Source of the DNA: Methanoculleus sp. UBA430 | GTDB lineage: Archaea; Halobacteriota; Methanomicrobia; Methanomicrobiales; Methanoculleaceae | Assembly: GCF_002506585.1 (NCBI RefSeq) | Contig: NZ_DAXW01000009.1 | Coordinates: 322,346-386,345 of the forward strand | DNA length: 64,000 bases | Direction of reading: 5' to 3' | In this document: piece by piece, positions 25,490-33,729 of the stretch | Numbering within the stretch: position 1 is the stretch's first letter | Layout: every line of letters begins with the position of its first letter | Translations under genes and position numbers: made by a program | The notes under the pieces: model-generated | What the model was told of the DNA's origin: nothing | Seen by the model: the letters and a program-made list of their open reading frames with translations, nothing else | Database searches by the model: none

Positions 25490-27505
25490 TCAGGCAGGGT
25501 GCGCCGCCGCATCCCGCTCGGTCGCTGTGATTCCGTGCAGGAGCCCGGCAGAGAGATCGCCAATCGGGTAGTAGCCGCCGTCGGCATGTTCCGCAATGGC
25601 CCTGCAGTAGCCGAGCCGGAACTCCAGGAAAGAGTTCCCCATCTCCTCGGTATCGATGACCACCGTACGGATGCCGTACGACCGGATTTCCTCGGCGATA
25701 CCGACAATCTCCTGACGTACATCTCCCGCGAGAGGAACGTTCGCCCGACCGTCGGATACGACGACCATCATCGGGATCACCTCGCCGTTCTTCCGTCGCT
25801 CCTGCAGGAGGACCTCCATGCCTTTCATCAGGCCGGCACAAAGCGGCGTCTTTCCGCCGGTCGGGAGATCCTCCAGCTGTTTCTGCGCGAGATCGACGCT
25901 CGAGCAGAGCGGGAGGAGGATCTCGGCGCTGGTTCCCCGGAACGCCACAAGGCCGATCCGGTCGCGGTGCCGGTAGGAGTCCACCAGCATCGAAAGGACC
26001 GCGCCCTTGGCCGATTCCATCCGCATCATGGCTCCCATCGAACCACTGGCATCGACCACGAAGACGCACGCGACGGAAACCTTCCCCACCCGGACCCGCT
26101 CGCGGAGATCCTGCTCGCTGACAGCGACCGCCATCCCCTTCCGGTCGCGCACTGCCTGGTGCGGGGCGGCGGCCCGGAGTGTGGCATCGAGCGCGACATC
26201 ACCGGTGCCGGCAGGATACCGCGCAGAAACATATTTTCCCGCGTTTCCCGCTGAAACCGTCTTGAACCGCCTCCCGGAAGCCCTCTGCCGCTCCCGGGTT
26301 TCCCGCCGCCCCGGCAGGCTTAGCTTTTCGACGTCGACCGGGTCTCCGACAGGAAGGACAGTTTCGTGCGCTGCACTCCCGCCGGAGGGGGGCGGCTCTC
26401 CATCATGCCCACCGGAGGGTCCGTCACCGGCCGCGCCGCCCCCGTCGTCCCGGGGAGCGTGGTCGTGCCCCTCCCCGGCGTTCTCCAGGGATCTGTCGAG
26501 CTCCTCCGGGTCGATCTTCGGCTCCTCGAACGGTTTCCGGCGCATCCGGTGCGGAAGCGCGAGCTCCATGGCTTCCCGGACGTCGTCACGGGTGACGACC
26601 GTCCGCTTTTCGAGAGCGGCGATCGTCTTTGCCGTGCGGACGACGGCGATGTCGGCGCGGTGGGTCCTGACCCCGAGCCGGATGCATGCCTTCACCACCG
26701 CATCCAGGAGGGCGTCGTCGACCGTGACGGAGGGGAGCAGCATCCGTGCAGCGACGATCTCCTCGCGCAACTCTTCCTGCGCCGCGCCGTATTCCTGCCG
26801 GCACCCTCCGGGATCGCGCTCGAACGTCTCGGCGGCCCTGATGACCGCCACACGCTGGGCAGGGTCCTCGATCCCTTCCACGGTCACCTGCAGCCCGAAC
26901 CGGTCGAGCAACTGCGGCCGCAGTTCCCCCTCTTCCGGGTTCATGGTGCCGACCAGGATGAACCGGGCAGGATGGGAGAACGATATGCCTTCCCGCTCCA
27001 CCACGTTGACGCCCATGGCGGCAGCATCGAGGAGGACATCGGCAACGTGGTCGTCGAGCAGGTTGACCTCGTCGATGTAGAGGATCCCGCGGTTGACCGC
27101 CGCGAGGATACCCGGATCGATGGCTACCCTCCCTTCACGGATCGCCCGCTCCACGTCGACGGTGCCCACCACCCGGTCTTCGGTCGCTCCAATCGGGAGA
27201 TCGACGACGCGGACCCGGCGCCGCTCGACGTCCAGGTCCTCGCCTGCGGCCTTCTTCCCGGCGCAGGCAGTACACAGGCCGCCGTTGGGATCACAGTTAT
27301 ACGGGCAGCCCCGGACCGCATCGATCTCGGGAAGCACGTCGGCAAGCGCCCTGACCGCAGTGGACTTTGCGGTCCCTTTCTCGCCGCGGATGAGCACGCC
27401 GCCGATGCCCGGGTTGACGGCGTTGAGAAGGAGTGCACGCTTCATCGTCTCCTGGCCGACGATGGCGGTGAACGGAAGTACGTTCCTCCGTGCTGAATAT
27501 GACAT
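25490..27505 (-). CDS. Magnesium/cobalt-chelatase AAA+ and VWA subunit (ChlI-ChlD fusion)
   Basis: Motor subunit that works with CobN to insert a metal into a corrin or porphinoid ring. The 671-residue chain combines an AAA+ module (Walker A GEKGTAKST at 41-49, then YIDEVNLLDDHVADVLLDAAA with Walker B, sensor GTMNPEEGELRPQLLDRF), a Pro/Gly/Asp-rich linker near 330-400, and a C-terminal von Willebrand A domain with a MIDAS DASGSMG near residue 484. A cysteine group in GCPYNCDPNGGLCTACAG is typical of this archaeal subfamily. The partner CobN lies 6.3 kb away on the same strand. Cobalamin synthesis is the likely process; a role in F430 is an alternative. A palindrome sits just upstream. Confidence 0.9.
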   Translation of the reverse strand: MSYSARRNVLPFTAIVGQETMKRALLLNAVNPGIGGVLIRGEKGTAKSTAVRALADVLPEIDAVRGCPYNCDPNGGLCTACAGKKAAGEDLDVERRRVRVVDLPIGATEDRVVGTVDVERAIREGRVAIDPGILAAVNRGILYIDEVNLLDDHVADVLLDAAAMGVNVVEREGISFSHPARFILVGTMNPEEGELRPQLLDRFGLQVTVEGIEDPAQRVAVIRAAETFERDPGGCRQEYGAAQEELREEIVAARMLLPSVTVDDALLDAVVKACIRLGVRTHRADIAVVRTAKTIAALEKRTVVTRDDVREAMELALPHRMRRKPFEEPKIDPEELDRSLENAGEGHDHAPRDDGGGAAGDGPSGGHDGEPPPSGGSAAHETVLPVGDPVDVEKLSLPGRRETRERQRASGRRFKTVSAGNAGKYVSARYPAGTGDVALDATLRAAAPHQAVRDRKGMAVAVSEQDLRERVRVGKVSVACVFVVDASGSMGAMMRMESAKGAVLSMLVDSYRHRDRIGLVAFRGTSAEILLPLCSSVDLAQKQLEDLPTGGKTPLCAGLMKGMEVLLQERRKNGEVIPMMVVVSDGRANVPLAGDVRQEIVGIAEEIRSYGIRTVVIDTEEMGNSFLEFRLGYCRAIAEHADGGYYPIGDLSAGLLHGITATERDAAAHPA

Positions 27506-27542
27506 ATTTTAGAATATGATGCAATTAATGTTAAAGAATTCC

Positions 27543-27559
27543 TATTTTGTAACAAAATA
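27543..27559. promoter_or_regulatory. Operator-like palindrome upstream of the chelatase subunit
   Basis: TATTTTGT, A, ACAAAATA: eight-base arms around one base, 38-54 bases ahead of the minus-strand ATG and just upstream of an AT-rich promoter region. Position suits a metal or cobamide-responsive regulator; identity unknown. Confidence 0.5.
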
Positions 27560-27611
27560 CGGGCACAGTCCGGGCGTGGGCGGCCCTGCCCCCGCCCGGT
27601 AACGTGAGGTC

Positions 27612-27944
27612 TCAGAACTCTTCCGCGATGCCGTAGCCGTAGGACCGCAGCACCTGGCTCCCCCTCTGCTCCGGATACACGTTCAGCACGAGCCCCCGCA
27701 GTTCCAGGAACTCTTCGGCGGAGAGGAGTGTGATGGTCTGAAGCAGTTCTTCCTCGCCGGGATCCATCGACCAGGAGTGGATGTAGTAGGCATCGGGCAG
27801 CCCCTCCTGCTCGTGCAGATAGAGGTCCTTTCCGCGCGCGAACGCCCCGCCTGCGTCACCGCCCCGCGGGGCGAGGTAGAGCCAGGCATCACGGTCGGTG
27901 TCAAGGAAGATCTCGCCTTTCTCGGATCGAATGCATTTCTTCAT
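27612..27944 (-). CDS. Hypothetical 110-residue cytoplasmic protein
   Basis: No family recognised. The protein is acidic, has no signal peptide or membrane helix, and looks like a compact alpha/beta fold (EIFLDTDRDAWLYLAPRGG, KDLYLHEQEG, YYIHSWSMDPGEEELLQTITLLSAEEFLELRG). An AGGTGA ribosome binding site before the ATG and GC3-rich codon use like the neighbours support it being real. It sits between the chelatase gene and the repeat island, on the chelatase strand with a 106-base gap that carries the palindrome. Confidence 0.65.
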   Translation of the reverse strand: MKKCIRSEKGEIFLDTDRDAWLYLAPRGGDAGGAFARGKDLYLHEQEGLPDAYYIHSWSMDPGEEELLQTITLLSAEEFLELRGLVLNVYPEQRGSQVLRSYGYGIAEEF

Positions 27945-28512
27945 AGTCAGTCACCTCTGCCCCGCCGGCCGTGCAGGGCGATTCGGCAGGCGGTGACGAT
28001 GAACCCCGGAAGCCCGGTGAGGTGGCCATGGCTTTTCGGCGATTCTGCCACCGCCCGCCAGGCAGAGATAGAACGGCGAGTGATATATAATTTACTATTC
28101 TTAAGATTAAGTAATATAATATTAAATATTTGTAATACTTAGGTCCCCAGCGATGTCACCGTCCCTGATTTTCTCTGTCCGGCCGATCCCGGCTTCCCCG
28201 ATGCCGGGTGGTGCCCCGGGAACCAACCGATACGAAAAAACCGGATTTGTCAAACCCCTTCCCCGCCTGTTCCTGGCGATAGCAACTCCCGGACACGACG
28301 GTTCACCGGACGCGCACCTGACGGTGCTCGAAGGACACTTCCAGAGGAGCATCCTACTGCGCACCTGACGATGCTCCTGCTCCTGTTCTTCGGTAGTGCC
28401 CTACGAAACAACTGGTCATCTGAGATCCCATTCGGGTGTTCCCGCTTGCATGCAATCGGGGCACGGCTTTCCATTGGGCTACGTACCTCCAGTGCTCGAG
28501 CTCCGTTCCTCG

Positions 28513-28530
28513 AAGCCTGATGGCTTCTCA
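28513..28530 (+). repeat. 18-base direct repeat, copy 1
   Basis: AAGCCTGATGGCTTCTCA, itself containing a six-pair hairpin, recurs exactly at 28786-28803. Confidence 0.7.
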
Positions 28531-28662
28531 AACTCCTGTCCTGCGGACAGTCGTTCCTACCGGAACGTCGCTAGTCCAAGACCTTCGGTCTTCTCCTGCT
28601 CCTGCCCCGCACCTTCGGTGCTCAAGCTCCTGACGTTCCGTCCGTCGCACCCTTCGGCCAGT

Positions 28663-28692
28663 CGCATATCGCCATGACTGCCCCCGCCCCTT
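28663..28692 (+). repeat. 30-base direct repeat, copy 1
   Basis: Begins CGCATATCGCCATG and continues CTGCCCCCGCCCC. It recurs with one mismatch at 29153-29182. CCAGTCGC precedes both copies within about 25 bases. The shared core TATCGCCAT also occurs at 33781 and, inverted, at 28849. Confidence 0.7.
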
Positions 28693-28785
28693 AAGGGGCG
28701 GGGGAGGAGCGCGAAGCGCGGGTGGGGTGGGGTTGATGGGAGGTGCGGATGGTTGCGCGAGACAGGGGAGGGGAAGACCCCCTCA

Positions 28786-28803
28786 AAGCCTGATGGCTTC
28801 TCA
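28786..28803 (+). repeat. 18-base direct repeat, copy 2
   Basis: Exact second copy of the hairpin-forming repeat at 28513-28530, 273 bases downstream, also followed by a CTCC-rich linker. Confidence 0.7.
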
Positions 28804-29152
28804 TGCTCCGCTCCTCCGGAGCATCGCACTCCCCGTCAGCCCCACCCCCATGGCGATAAACGACCGGCGGGACGGCGGGAGTTCGAGCATCGTCAGATGC
28901 GCTGGCTACCACGGTCCACGGCATGAGGACATGCTTGCGAGAAAAGGTCGAACTCAGGGACAGGCCGGGTCCGGCACCAATCTCGTCAGGAAAGAACGAA
29001 AGCCGGAATAGGGCTTTATCAGGGCCCGATAATGGAAATTTTCGGTCGAATTCGCCGAGATCGACTATCAGTTCTATGCTGGAGCACTACCGGTTCTTCT
29101 CACCTCACGGTGCTCACGCTCCCGCCCTCTGACCAGTCGCGTAACGAACCCC

Positions 29153-29182
29153 CGCATATCGCCATGCCTGCCCCCGCCCCCT
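29153..29182 (+). repeat. 30-base direct repeat, copy 2
   Basis: Second copy of the 28663-28692 repeat, again leading into a CCCCGCCCC...GGGGCGGGG stem. The pair brackets about 490 bases. Confidence 0.7.
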
Positions 29183-29417
29183 GCGGGGCGGGGTGGAGGT
29201 CGATGAGAGGGGCAGAGCGTTGTGCGCTGGAGTAGGGGGCCATCAAACCGGAGGTGCGCATAATCTGATGGGCTTTGAACGTATTCTCAAAGGGAAAATG
29301 TTAAGTAATTTCAAAATAATCACAAACATGATTAAGATTATCAAGTTAAGTATTACGAAATCTCGCGTGATGCGATATTGCAATGGAAAAAATGTGCCGA
29401 ACAGGATAGTGGTATGA

Positions 29418-30251
29418 ATGCCGGCGAACTTCCTTGATCTCCATATCGTCGATCACTGCCAGCTGGCGTGCAGGCATTGCTATCTTCACAAAGGAAATAC
29501 CTCGATGCCGCTGGAGATGATAAGAGCGGTAAGTACCGACTTCTTGCAGGCAGATCTTCCTCTTCCGCAGAGTACGATCATTTTGAGCGGCGGGGAGCCT
29601 CTTCTGCATCCGCAGTTTGGGGAAGTCTGCAGCATTGTACGAGGTTTGAATGGGTATGTTGCCCTGAGTTCAAACGGGATCCTTGTCCCACAATACATTG
29701 GTCTGTTCCGAAGAAATGACGGAATTCAGATCAGCATCGACGGAGACAATCGCGTTCACGATTTCATCCGTGGTGAAGGAAGTTATGAGAAAGCGGTGAG
29801 AGCGCTGCGGCTACTGGACGAGAACAACATTCGCCACAGCATCTCATTTACCGCCAACAAACAGAACCTGAAGTGCATCGATCATATCATAAATCTCTGT
29901 ATCGAAACAGGGTCTTACCTGCTCAACTTCAATCTCTATCACCCGATTCACGAAAATGGGTTAGATCCCTTGTCGTATTCAGACTGGCTGTCGGAGAGGC
30001 AGCGGGTCAAGGAACGGGTGGAGCAGAAGGGGGTCCTCTGTCCCATGACCTGCCTGGAAAAGGGCTGTATTGCAGGGATACTGGGGCTTTCCGTCCTTCC
30101 GGATGGTACGTATTGGGACTGTTCACGAAATCAGCGTGTTCTCGGGCGATTCCCACAAAAAATCGATGATGTGCTGCTCCGGGATGCCATCGGGCGCGAG
30201 AGGTGCAGAAACCAGTTTGAAACCTGTTGCCGGAGGTTGAAGTATGAGTGA
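29418..30251 (+). CDS. Radical SAM protein with SPASM-like C-terminal cysteines
   Basis: Radical S-adenosylmethionine enzyme of 277 residues, substrate unknown. The cluster motif CQLACRHC places cysteines at 14, 18 and 21. SGGEPLLHP and ISIDGDNRVHDFIRG are standard SAM-binding strands. The C-terminus carries cysteines at about 208, 212, 217, 235, 263, 270 and 271, a pattern suiting one or more auxiliary clusters as in SPASM/twitch peptide-modifying enzymes. Its stop overlaps the next start by eight bases. The DNA here is visibly less GC-rich than its surroundings and codon use includes many A/T-ending codons, suggesting recent acquisition. A peptide or protein-modifying role is inferred. Confidence 0.88.
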   Translation: MPANFLDLHIVDHCQLACRHCYLHKGNTSMPLEMIRAVSTDFLQADLPLPQSTIILSGGEPLLHPQFGEVCSIVRGLNGYVALSSNGILVPQYIGLFRRNDGIQISIDGDNRVHDFIRGEGSYEKAVRALRLLDENNIRHSISFTANKQNLKCIDHIINLCIETGSYLLNFNLYHPIHENGLDPLSYSDWLSERQRVKERVEQKGVLCPMTCLEKGCIAGILGLSVLPDGTYWDCSRNQRVLGRFPQKIDDVLLRDAIGRERCRNQFETCCRRLKYE

Positions 30252-31284
30252 AGTGTATGTAATGGCTTCGTATTGCGATCAGGGAAAAATTGCGCTTTTG
30301 CTGGCACTTGAACGCTATTATAGAGCGCAGGGCAAAAAGGTGGCATGTTTACAAAGAATCAAAGGCCAATCGGATGTCGGGTTGTACTTGAAGGAGGGAT
30401 GCTACCAGTATAGCCTCCCGCTTGAAGCGGTAAAAAGTCGAAGTGCACTTGAACGATGGTTGCCAAGAGGGTTCGATGTTTATATCATTGGGATTTCAAC
30501 GGCTTATTCTCCCATCGGGGCAGCATACCTCGATCTTTTCTCAAATTATAACGAGATCATTCCCTACGATTGGCTTGGCAAATGGACGGAGTGCGTCAGC
30601 AATCTCATTAGATCTTATGCTCCTGATCCCGACATTATTACGTTCTGGGAAGAGGCTCGTAACAGAAATCTTCAGGAGAAGAATGTCCTGGAAGTGGTTA
30701 CCGGTGTACCCGAGCCTCTGGACAGCCCCTGTCTGGACGAAAAACGTGTTTTACATCTTCCGGAAGCGTTGGTATTCGATACGTTTGAACCGAGGATGAC
30801 GCTTCCGCAGAGTAATAGGAATGCGATTGCCGTGGGCGCTTTTCCCGGAGAGTTCTGGGATGTTTTCCCAGCTCTCAGGTGGTACGGGTATGACTATGTT
30901 CGATTCATCCAAAGACTTGAGGAAGAGAATTACGATCTGGCGATCATCGGGGAATGCAGCAACAGATCCTTAAGGTTGCCCATTAAACCGAAAGGTGCAT
31001 CTGTCATCTGTTACCAGCCATCAGTTTATCCTCCCTATAATCAGCCTGAAACTGAGTTTCAATCCGGCAGAAACTTCAGACGAGTTTACGAAAACATACG
31101 GAAAAAACCTGTTGGTGCGCCTCTAGCGGGCAATGGATTCTCTTACAGAAATAATCAGAATAGGTTCTGGCTCTATCAGGCATATCCGGGGGCGGATATT
31201 GTCCGGCATGAGGATAGCGTTGTTTACTGCAACGGATGGGTACTCCCCCAATACCTGATGCGGGACGGACTATTGGAGGTGTGA
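30244..31284 (+). CDS. Unknown protein with degenerate BioD/CbiA-like P-loop N-terminus
   Basis: 346 residues, family not recognised. The start MSEVYVMASYCDQGKIALLLALERYYRAQ, followed by GKKVACLQRIKG, resembles the opening of dethiobiotin-synthetase or cobyrinate-synthase type P-loop enzymes (beta strand, loop with GK, helix, GKKVA strand). However, the expected GKT/S is GKI, so nucleotide binding is doubtful. A second half from about residue 180 has VGAFPGEFWDVFPALRWYGYDYVRF and YDLAIIGECSNRS. No signal peptide or membrane helix. It is translationally coupled to the radical SAM gene and followed after two bases by a small gene, so it is most likely an accessory of that enzyme. Function not assigned. 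Confidence 0.75.
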   Translation: MSEVYVMASYCDQGKIALLLALERYYRAQGKKVACLQRIKGQSDVGLYLKEGCYQYSLPLEAVKSRSALERWLPRGFDVYIIGISTAYSPIGAAYLDLFSNYNEIIPYDWLGKWTECVSNLIRSYAPDPDIITFWEEARNRNLQEKNVLEVVTGVPEPLDSPCLDEKRVLHLPEALVFDTFEPRMTLPQSNRNAIAVGAFPGEFWDVFPALRWYGYDYVRFIQRLEEENYDLAIIGECSNRSLRLPIKPKGASVICYQPSVYPPYNQPETEFQSGRNFRRVYENIRKKPVGAPLAGNGFSYRNNQNRFWLYQAYPGADIVRHEDSVVYCNGWVLPQYLMRDGLLEV

Positions 31285-31286
31285 AT

Positions 31287-31772
31287 ATGGGAGGCGGTGG
31301 TTGGAGCAATTGGGGTGACTGGGCGAATGTGCCAATTGGAGAATGTAGTGAAAATTCAAATCCAATCGAGCATAAAAATGCTGTATTAATGATTGAGGCA
31401 ACATTATTTGAAAGACTGAGTGGAAGACGTTATATTGAAGTGTACTGGAATGCCGGGGCATGCATTGGCATCTCTAGCGATCCTAATCAAATCCTTACTT
31501 CGTGTAATATAGAAATAAACATTACAGTGAGCTGGCCGTTAATAGGGATTCCTCCATTCGATTATCCGCATATATCACATACTTTCGATAACCAGTGTAG
31601 CAAATCCCAAACAGATGCTTTTGACGACATCAGTGACACTGCAAGTTACTATGATGTTTCAGTAACACTGGACACAACATGCGACTACATACAAGTACTG
31701 GAGTTCCCCCCGATTCTCCTCCCCCAGCGCATTACGGACCAGGTGACCTGTTATTGTAGGATCTACCCTTGA
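31287..31772 (+). CDS. 161-residue cysteine-containing protein, possible substrate of the radical SAM cassette
   Basis: Unknown family. The N-terminus is glycine- and tryptophan-rich (MGGGGWSNWGDWANVPIG). The rest is predicted mostly beta, with seven cysteines in total, two of them in the terminal TCYCRIYP. There is no signal peptide. The ATG at 31287 follows a GGAGGTG ribosome binding site and the upstream stop by two bases, so it is the third gene of the radical SAM operon. Its size and composition make it a plausible target of modification, but nothing in the sequence proves it. A lone structural protein is the alternative. Lower GC content like its two upstream neighbours. Confidence 0.7.
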   Translation: MGGGGWSNWGDWANVPIGECSENSNPIEHKNAVLMIEATLFERLSGRRYIEVYWNAGACIGISSDPNQILTSCNIEINITVSWPLIGIPPFDYPHISHTFDNQCSKSQTDAFDDISDTASYYDVSVTLDTTCDYIQVLEFPPILLPQRITDQVTCYCRIYP

Positions 31773-31804
31773 AACACTCCAAAATTATAAAAACCGGTGA
31801 ATAT

Positions 31805-32497
31805 ATGCCCCCTCTGCAGGAAATCGCTTCCCCCCGGATAACCTCATTTTTCCGACAGTTGAAACTGCTCTGCCTTTCTCCTGATAAATTTTTTGCAGAA
31901 CGTTCAACCAGGCCCGTCAACCTGAAAACTCCGTTCCTGATCGTCTGCGGCCTATTCCTGGTTGAGATCGGCGGCAATTACGATACAATCACCGCGTACA
32001 CCCGAACGCTGGAGCTCGCCGACCCGTCCGCGTACCCGATCGTATACGTGGGCCTGGCTGCAACGGCTCTCTCACCGTTCCTGGCATGGATATCTTACTC
32101 GGCAGTCTTCTACGGGGTATCATACCTGTATAGAGGCCGGGGCACGTTTCTCCGGACGCTGGTCTATGTGGGATACGGATGCGCGCCCCTGATCATCGGC
32201 GGCCTCCTCCACCTGGTCCTCTTCCAGTTCGTCTCCCTGCCGGTGCAGGACCATTTCATTCCCGCTCGCGTGGCAGCGCATGCAACCACCGTAGCGCTGA
32301 TCGATGCAGGAATTGCGATTCCTGTTCTCCTCTGGTGCGGATTCCTCTGGACCGCAGGTATGCGTCACGCACGAAGTCTCTCTGCTCGTCAGGCACTGGT
32401 GACGGTCTTCGTTCCCGTGGGGCTGACGATCGGTGCGAAGATCGTATGGCTTCTATGGAAACTGGCATCAGTAGCCGGACTGTATACAGGATTGTGA
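31805..32497 (+). CDS. YIP1-like multi-helix membrane protein
   Basis: Integral membrane protein of 230 residues with about five hydrophobic segments (for example TPFLIVCGLFLVEIGG, YPIVYVGLAATALSPFLAW, CAPLIIGGLLHLVLFQFV, ALIDAGIAIPVLLWCGFLW and the C-terminal LTIGAKIVWLLWKLASV). The N-terminal pattern LLCLSPDKFF is typical of archaeal YIP1-family proteins. ATG at 31805 is preferred to the TTG at 31769 because GGTGA sits six bases before it. GC content returns to host level here. The next gene starts two bases after its stop. Role unknown, perhaps membrane trafficking of the exported neighbour. Confidence 0.75.
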   Translation: MPPLQEIASPRITSFFRQLKLLCLSPDKFFAERSTRPVNLKTPFLIVCGLFLVEIGGNYDTITAYTRTLELADPSAYPIVYVGLAATALSPFLAWISYSAVFYGVSYLYRGRGTFLRTLVYVGYGCAPLIIGGLLHLVLFQFVSLPVQDHFIPARVAAHATTVALIDAGIAIPVLLWCGFLWTAGMRHARSLSARQALVTVFVPVGLTIGAKIVWLLWKLASVAGLYTGL

Positions 32498-32499
32498 AT

Positions 32500-33672
32500 A
32501 TGACAAAATCCAGTATGACCCTGAAAACGATCTGTATCGTCCTGCTGCTGATCGCGTGCATTCTCCCGGCAGCGGCTGCACCCGTTGTTCAACTGACAAA
32601 CGATTCGGCATTCGATGCGTATCCTTTCTGGTCGCCGGACGGTGCCAGGATCGCCTTCGTCTCATCCGACGGAGTCCATGCCGGCATCCGGGTGATGGAG
32701 CGCGACGGCCAAAACCCGGTATCGGTGACGGACGACCGTTCGTGGAATCTCTTCACCGAATTCGATCCCTGGTCGCCGGACGGGAAGAAACTCCTCTTCC
32801 TCTCCGATGACGGAGGAGGGCTCGACCTCTGGACGATGAACCCTGACGGGACCGGGAGGGTGCGCCTGACCGAAGGCGGCCGCATCACCCCCAGTCCGGG
32901 GCTCTCCGGCTACGGGGCGGACTGGAGCAGCGATGGGAGGCGGATAGTCTATACCTCCTGCCTCTTTGAGAATGCGGCCATCCAGGAAGGGTCGCCTGCG
33001 GTGAACCTCTCGGCCATCCGCACGGAAGCGAATATCTGGATCATGGACGCGGACGGCGGCAACAAAAAACCGCTGATGACCGATGGAGATGCGCGCCTGC
33101 CCCTGTGGCAGCCGCACGGGGACAGGATTGCATACCTCTCGGACGGGTCGGGAAACCGGGAGATCTGGGTCATGCAGAGCGACGGAACGGGCAAGGCACA
33201 GGTGACGTTCAGCGAGGGGAATGTGTCCGAATATGCCTGGTCCCCGGACAGTACCAGGATCGCCTACGTCGTCGCGGCACCGCCGGAGACGTGGCCGGAG
33301 TTCTCTCTCTGGGTTATCAATAGCGACGGATCGGGTTCGGAGCAATTGACAACCGGAAACTGGGACAGATCACCGGTCTGGTCTCCGGACGGTGCCAGGA
33401 TCGCCTTCCGGTCGGAATCGCGGAACCAGACGCTCTGGGTGATGGAGAGCGACGGCTCCGGCCTCGCACCCCTCGATACTGACAATTCGGCATACATGAT
33501 GCAGCAGTGGTCTCCCGACGGCACGACGATCGTCGTGAGCGACCTAAACGACCTGTATGCAATCCGGCTCGAAGATCCGGCGGCACCTGCGTCTCCGGGA
33601 TTTGAGGCGATTTTTGCGGCTGTGGCACTGCTCCTCGTGGTACGTCTGCTCGGACTGCGAAAACAGGAATGA
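32500..33672 (+). CDS. TolB-like beta-propeller surface protein with PGF-CTERM anchor
   Basis: Exported protein of 390 residues. A signal peptide covers residues about 8-28 (LKTICIVLLLIACILPAAAA). Then six or so WD40-like TolB blades repeat the motif WSPDGARIAF or variants (FWSPDG, PWSPDGKKLLF, VWSPDGARIAF, QWSPDGTTIV). The end SPGFEAIFAAVALLLVV followed by basic residues is a PGF-CTERM signal, which in archaea is processed by an archaeosortase and lipid-anchored to the cell surface. The start ATG lies two bases after the YIP1-like gene, so the pair is probably one operon. Ligand unknown. Confidence 0.85.
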   Translation: MTKSSMTLKTICIVLLLIACILPAAAAPVVQLTNDSAFDAYPFWSPDGARIAFVSSDGVHAGIRVMERDGQNPVSVTDDRSWNLFTEFDPWSPDGKKLLFLSDDGGGLDLWTMNPDGTGRVRLTEGGRITPSPGLSGYGADWSSDGRRIVYTSCLFENAAIQEGSPAVNLSAIRTEANIWIMDADGGNKKPLMTDGDARLPLWQPHGDRIAYLSDGSGNREIWVMQSDGTGKAQVTFSEGNVSEYAWSPDSTRIAYVVAAPPETWPEFSLWVINSDGSGSEQLTTGNWDRSPVWSPDGARIAFRSESRNQTLWVMESDGSGLAPLDTDNSAYMMQQWSPDGTTIVVSDLNDLYAIRLEDPAAPASPGFEAIFAAVALLLVVRLLGLRKQE

Positions 33673-33729
33673 GGGGGAGCGGGAACGTGCCGCATGAAGA
33701 CGATTTACCGGCGGAGCGCGACGCGTTAA

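Larger units (their letters stand above)
28310..28700. repeat. Chain of short hairpins with TTCG-type loops
   Basis: Many adjacent small stems: GCACCTGACGGTGC (28315 region), GAAGCCTGATGGCTTC (28512 region), GTCCTGCGGAC, AAGACCTTCGGTCTT, GCACCTTCGGTGC, and a strong one, CCCCCGCCCC/GGGGCGGGGG around TTAA near 28682-28705. They are joined by short pyrimidine-rich linkers such as CTCCTGCTCCTG. This looks like a structured RNA or a mosaic of palindromic repeat units, not coding DNA. Confidence 0.55.
27945..29417. other. 1.47-kb non-coding hairpin and repeat island
   Basis: No credible gene is seen. The first 200 bases end in an AT-rich run with an imperfect dyad centred on CTTAAG (28092-28114). 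From about 28310 to 29200 the DNA is a chain of short hairpins and repeats described separately, and then turns AT-rich up to the radical SAM gene. Short open frames here have no similarity to known proteins and overlap on both strands. Confidence 0.6.

Noticed and set aside
28250..28924. Short frames on both strands in the repeat island
   Set aside because: They shift with the hairpin repeats and share repeated MRSHQA-like words only because the DNA is repeated. No coding evidence.
28310..29200. CRISPR array in the hairpin island
   Set aside because: Repeat spacing is irregular (273 and 490 bases), copies are only two of each, and there are no cas genes.
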